The notes under the pieces were generated by a model. The model was given only the letters and a program-made list of their open reading frames with translations. It searched no databases and had not been told where the DNA came from. 64,000 nucleotides of DNA from positions 13,468 through 77,467 of the forward strand of contig JBBIJO010000011.1 of the NCBI GenBank assembly GCA_037445895.1. Direction: 5' to 3'. This DNA comes from JBBIJO01 sp037445895 (GTDB lineage Bacteria > Bacteroidota > Ignavibacteria > Kapaibacteriales > UBA2268). The position numbers were made by a program, and so were the translations under genes. Positions 62,249 to 64,000 of this stretch are shown piece by piece. Positions within the stretch are counted from its first letter, which is position 1; each line of letters starts with the position of its first letter.

Positions 62249-63502
62249 TTATTTCCTCTTAAACTTAAACAATTGAATAAGGGGATTTAAATCATTTTTT
62301 ATAATATACTCATTGCTTTCTTTTCTTATCTCTTTATATGCTTTTCCCGGTTGAAACATTATTTCTGCTGAGGAACCTGTAGCTATTGACACAACTTCAT
62401 TATAGTAAAAAAATGGTGGATTAAACAATGGGTAAAAAGGATAGTTGGAAATATCGCAATTTTCGTCAGGGCCTGGTGGCGATATTTTTATGTCTTTTAA
62501 ATTTAATTGTAAACCATTTTTTGAAATTGTCCATAAGTCAAAATAACTGACATTGGAGATTTTTTCATTTGTGTTTGATGCAGTGTAGAATACTGCAAAT
62601 GTTGTGTCGTCAACGAATCGAACTACCTTTATGCGGCTACCCGGTTTGTCATAGTCATCGAGTTCTCTAATTATTACCGAAGCATACAAAGTATCATATT
62701 TGCTTCTTAAAGCCACTAATTTTGAGGTATCTGTTGGAATCCAAGTATTTGGCCTCCTTTGGGCTACGAATAGTTTATTAAGGTTTTTATCGTAAATTTC
62801 AATTTGATATTCAACAGTTTGAGCAAAAACTATGAATTTGTTTCCAACATCAATCAGTTCAAGCGGGGAAAAATGTGTAAATTCTATACAATTGAAGTAA
62901 GGATTGATAGTTTTAACAAATTTGTTTTCATTTATATCGAAAATTGTAATTTCGGTTTTTTTAAAATCATTAATAGGAACCAATAGATTATAATTTCTTG
63001 CAAAATAAATGCGGAAGCTTTGTTTATCGAACCAGGATTTTTCATAATTATGAAAATATGTTCTATAGTCAGAAGGATTAACAAGTTCTTTTGCAAAAAT
63101 TAGCTCTAATGTGTTGTTAGAAATCCTTTTGAAAAGAAGCACTCCTTCGAAAAAATGTAAGTAAACATAAGCGCTATCTACAAAGAAAGATTGGCAAGTA
63201 GGAGAAGCAATTTCGAAAGGTGGGGTTAGCCATGATAAATCAAAGATTAGGTAACTTGAAAACCGCTTCTTGATGTCATAATAAAAAAATATTAACGAAT
63301 CATTTTCTGTTGGTAGATATATATAAACCTTTCCGTCGTTGATACTTAAGGAATTTATTCTGTAATTTACGTCGGAAATATACTTATTCGGTAATGTAAT
63401 GATTGTATCCAGTACAAAAAACGAATTTTTCTCTTGTGGTTTGGAACAAAATAATAAAGCAATATTTAATATGGCAAATCCAAAAATAATCTCTTTTTTC
63501 AT
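62249..63502 (-). CDS. 6-bladed propeller-like lipoprotein
   Basis: 417 residues. Signal peptide ending LLFCSKPQEK (Cys at about 19, Phe before it, an atypical lipobox). The rest alternates blade-like strands (KVYIYLPTENDSL, YFNCIEFTHFSPLELIDVGNKFIVFAQTVEYQIEIYDK split over two blades, FVDDTTFAVFYT), similar to the BF3164/6-bladed-propeller lipoproteins of Bacteroidota. Probably on the periplasmic or outer face. Follows the first small protein gene and its hairpin. Confidence 0.65.
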   Translation of the reverse strand: MKKEIIFGFAILNIALLFCSKPQEKNSFFVLDTIITLPNKYISDVNYRINSLSINDGKVYIYLPTENDSLIFFYYDIKKRFSSYLIFDLSWLTPPFEIASPTCQSFFVDSAYVYLHFFEGVLLFKRISNNTLELIFAKELVNPSDYRTYFHNYEKSWFDKQSFRIYFARNYNLLVPINDFKKTEITIFDINENKFVKTINPYFNCIEFTHFSPLELIDVGNKFIVFAQTVEYQIEIYDKNLNKLFVAQRRPNTWIPTDTSKLVALRSKYDTLYASVIIRELDDYDKPGSRIKVVRFVDDTTFAVFYTASNTNEKISNVSYFDLWTISKNGLQLNLKDIKISPPGPDENCDISNYPFYPLFNPPFFYYNEVVSIATGSSAEIMFQPGKAYKEIRKESNEYIIKNDLNPLIQLFKFKRK

Positions 63503-63543
63503 TTTCTTCCTTTTATTTTCAATCTTTCAGTTAACAACTCAGA

Positions 63544-63573
63544 GGGCAGACTACAATAGAAGATAGTCTGCCC
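63544..63573 (-). terminator. Strong hairpin after the first small exported gene
   Basis: Arms GGGCAGACTA / TAGTCTGCCC, ten perfect pairs, eight bases after the stop codon. No T-run follows, so partial termination or 3' protection of the small mRNA is likelier than complete termination. Confidence 0.65.
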
Positions 63574-63581
63574 CCTTTTCA

Positions 63582-63995
63582 TTACTCAGGGATAGATTCG
63601 CCGGGACCCCAAACTTTAATGTTAACATCTACACCAACTTTTTGCCACTCAACGGTATACTGGTTCTCGGGATTAGTCCAACTCCCGCTTAAATTGCCCT
63701 GATTAATTTGTTCAATTGCATAATCAACGCAATATTGTTCAGCTTCAGTTTTTGGCGAATGATCACGGCCTGGTCCTACAACATTATATGGACATTGCTC
63801 TGCTCCAGGGTGTTCACACCAGATATCTGTAACATCTTTATCTCGAATAACTCGGACATAACTATAAGTTGGGGGAACACCTAGCCCGTTATCCCTACCG
63901 TTCTTCGCTACTCTTTTATAGTAGGCAGATAACTCTGTTGTAAACAGGGACGGAGACAAAATCCCGATAATTATACCAATCACTATCTTTTTCAT
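63582..63995 (-). CDS. Small exported protein sharing a leader with the six-cysteine protein
   Basis: 137 residues. Signal peptide KKIVIGIIIGILSPSLFTTELSA, then a mature part with three cysteines (DIWCEHPGAEQCPYN, EQYCVDYA) and a C-terminal Pro/Gly/Trp-rich end (VWGPGESIPE). The first codons and start context match those at 61676: 21 bases around the ATG are identical. The gene begins five bases from the window edge, so its promoter is out of view. No family recognised. Confidence 0.7.
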   Translation of the reverse strand: MKKIVIGIIIGILSPSLFTTELSAYYKRVAKNGRDNGLGVPPTYSYVRVIRDKDVTDIWCEHPGAEQCPYNVVGPGRDHSPKTEAEQYCVDYAIEQINQGNLSGSWTNPENQYTVEWQKVGVDVNIKVWGPGESIPE

Positions 63996-64000
63996 TTTAA

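Noticed and set aside
1..64000. CRISPR arrays, insertion sequences, prophage or integrase genes
   Set aside because: No regularly spaced repeats, transposase motifs or phage genes were seen anywhere in the window.

Overview
This window is AT-rich and gene-dense, with mixed strand orientation. It looks like a free-living Gram-negative bacterium of the Fibrobacteres-Chlorobi-Bacteroidetes (FCB) group, most likely Chlorobi/Ignavibacteria/Kapabacteria-like rather than a true Bacteroidota. The reasons are: secreted proteins ending in type IX secretion (T9SS) type sorting domains; a bacillithiol-type deacetylase; SecD and SecF as two separate genes (Bacteroidota usually carry a fused SecDF); outer-membrane and cytochrome c proteins; and a recurring TAnnTTTG promoter element of the Bacteroidota type placed just upstream of many genes and of RNA genes. 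The lineage is inference; no phylogeny was run.

Layout. 0-2.6 kb: a decayed gene for a secreted, T9SS-sorted propeller-like protein. 2.8-4.9 kb: methylmalonyl-CoA mutase small subunit (mutA) without a neighbouring mutB. 5-9.2 kb: ATP-grasp protein, M28 peptidase with PDZ domain, alpha/beta hydrolase, lipoprotein. 9.3-14.8 kb: secD-secF-STAS and purA-ubiE. 15.4-24.5 kb: a long housekeeping run rsmG-DUF4159-DUF4175-truB-ribF-rpsO-pnp, then tRNA-Glu. 24.9-28.1 kb: cupin protein, and on the minus strand nif3-like, zinc-ribbon coiled-coil protein, RNase P RNA, Hpt protein and a small secreted protein. 28.2-32 kb: outer-membrane protein, a broken acyl-CoA carboxylase beta-subunit fragment, cysteine desulfurase pair, proline dehydrogenase. 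32.1-39.4 kb: secreted metalloprotease with sorting domain; smc-nuclease-mtgA. 39.5-45.6 kb: di-heme cytochrome c, tRNA-Thr, and a minus-strand operon of a half-length ClpB, a VWA/OmpA/SPOR lipoprotein, a small cytochrome c and a barrel protein with one heme site. 45.8-54.8 kb: glycosyltransferases, LOG-family protein, bshB1-rpiB, S1-domain protein, and a WbpA/WbpE-like sugar pair. 55-59.2 kb: SGNH-like secreted protein and a zinc/manganese ABC transporter with a thioredoxin-like protein. 59.5-64 kb: a minus-strand cassette of small secreted cysteine-containing proteins, two thioredoxin-fold proteins and a propeller-like lipoprotein.

The last cassette is the best candidate for an undescribed system: two short exported proteins share a near-identical leader and start region, each is followed within about 12 bases by a strong hairpin, and they alternate with redox and propeller proteins, reminiscent of Bacteroidota NVEALA/6-bladed-propeller/TlpA neighbourhoods. 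The second most striking item is a ClpB lacking its N domain and first AAA+ domain, in an operon with cell-envelope genes. A relict of propionyl-CoA carboxylase beta and an orphan mutA suggest rearrangement of propionate/methylmalonyl-CoA genes in this lineage.
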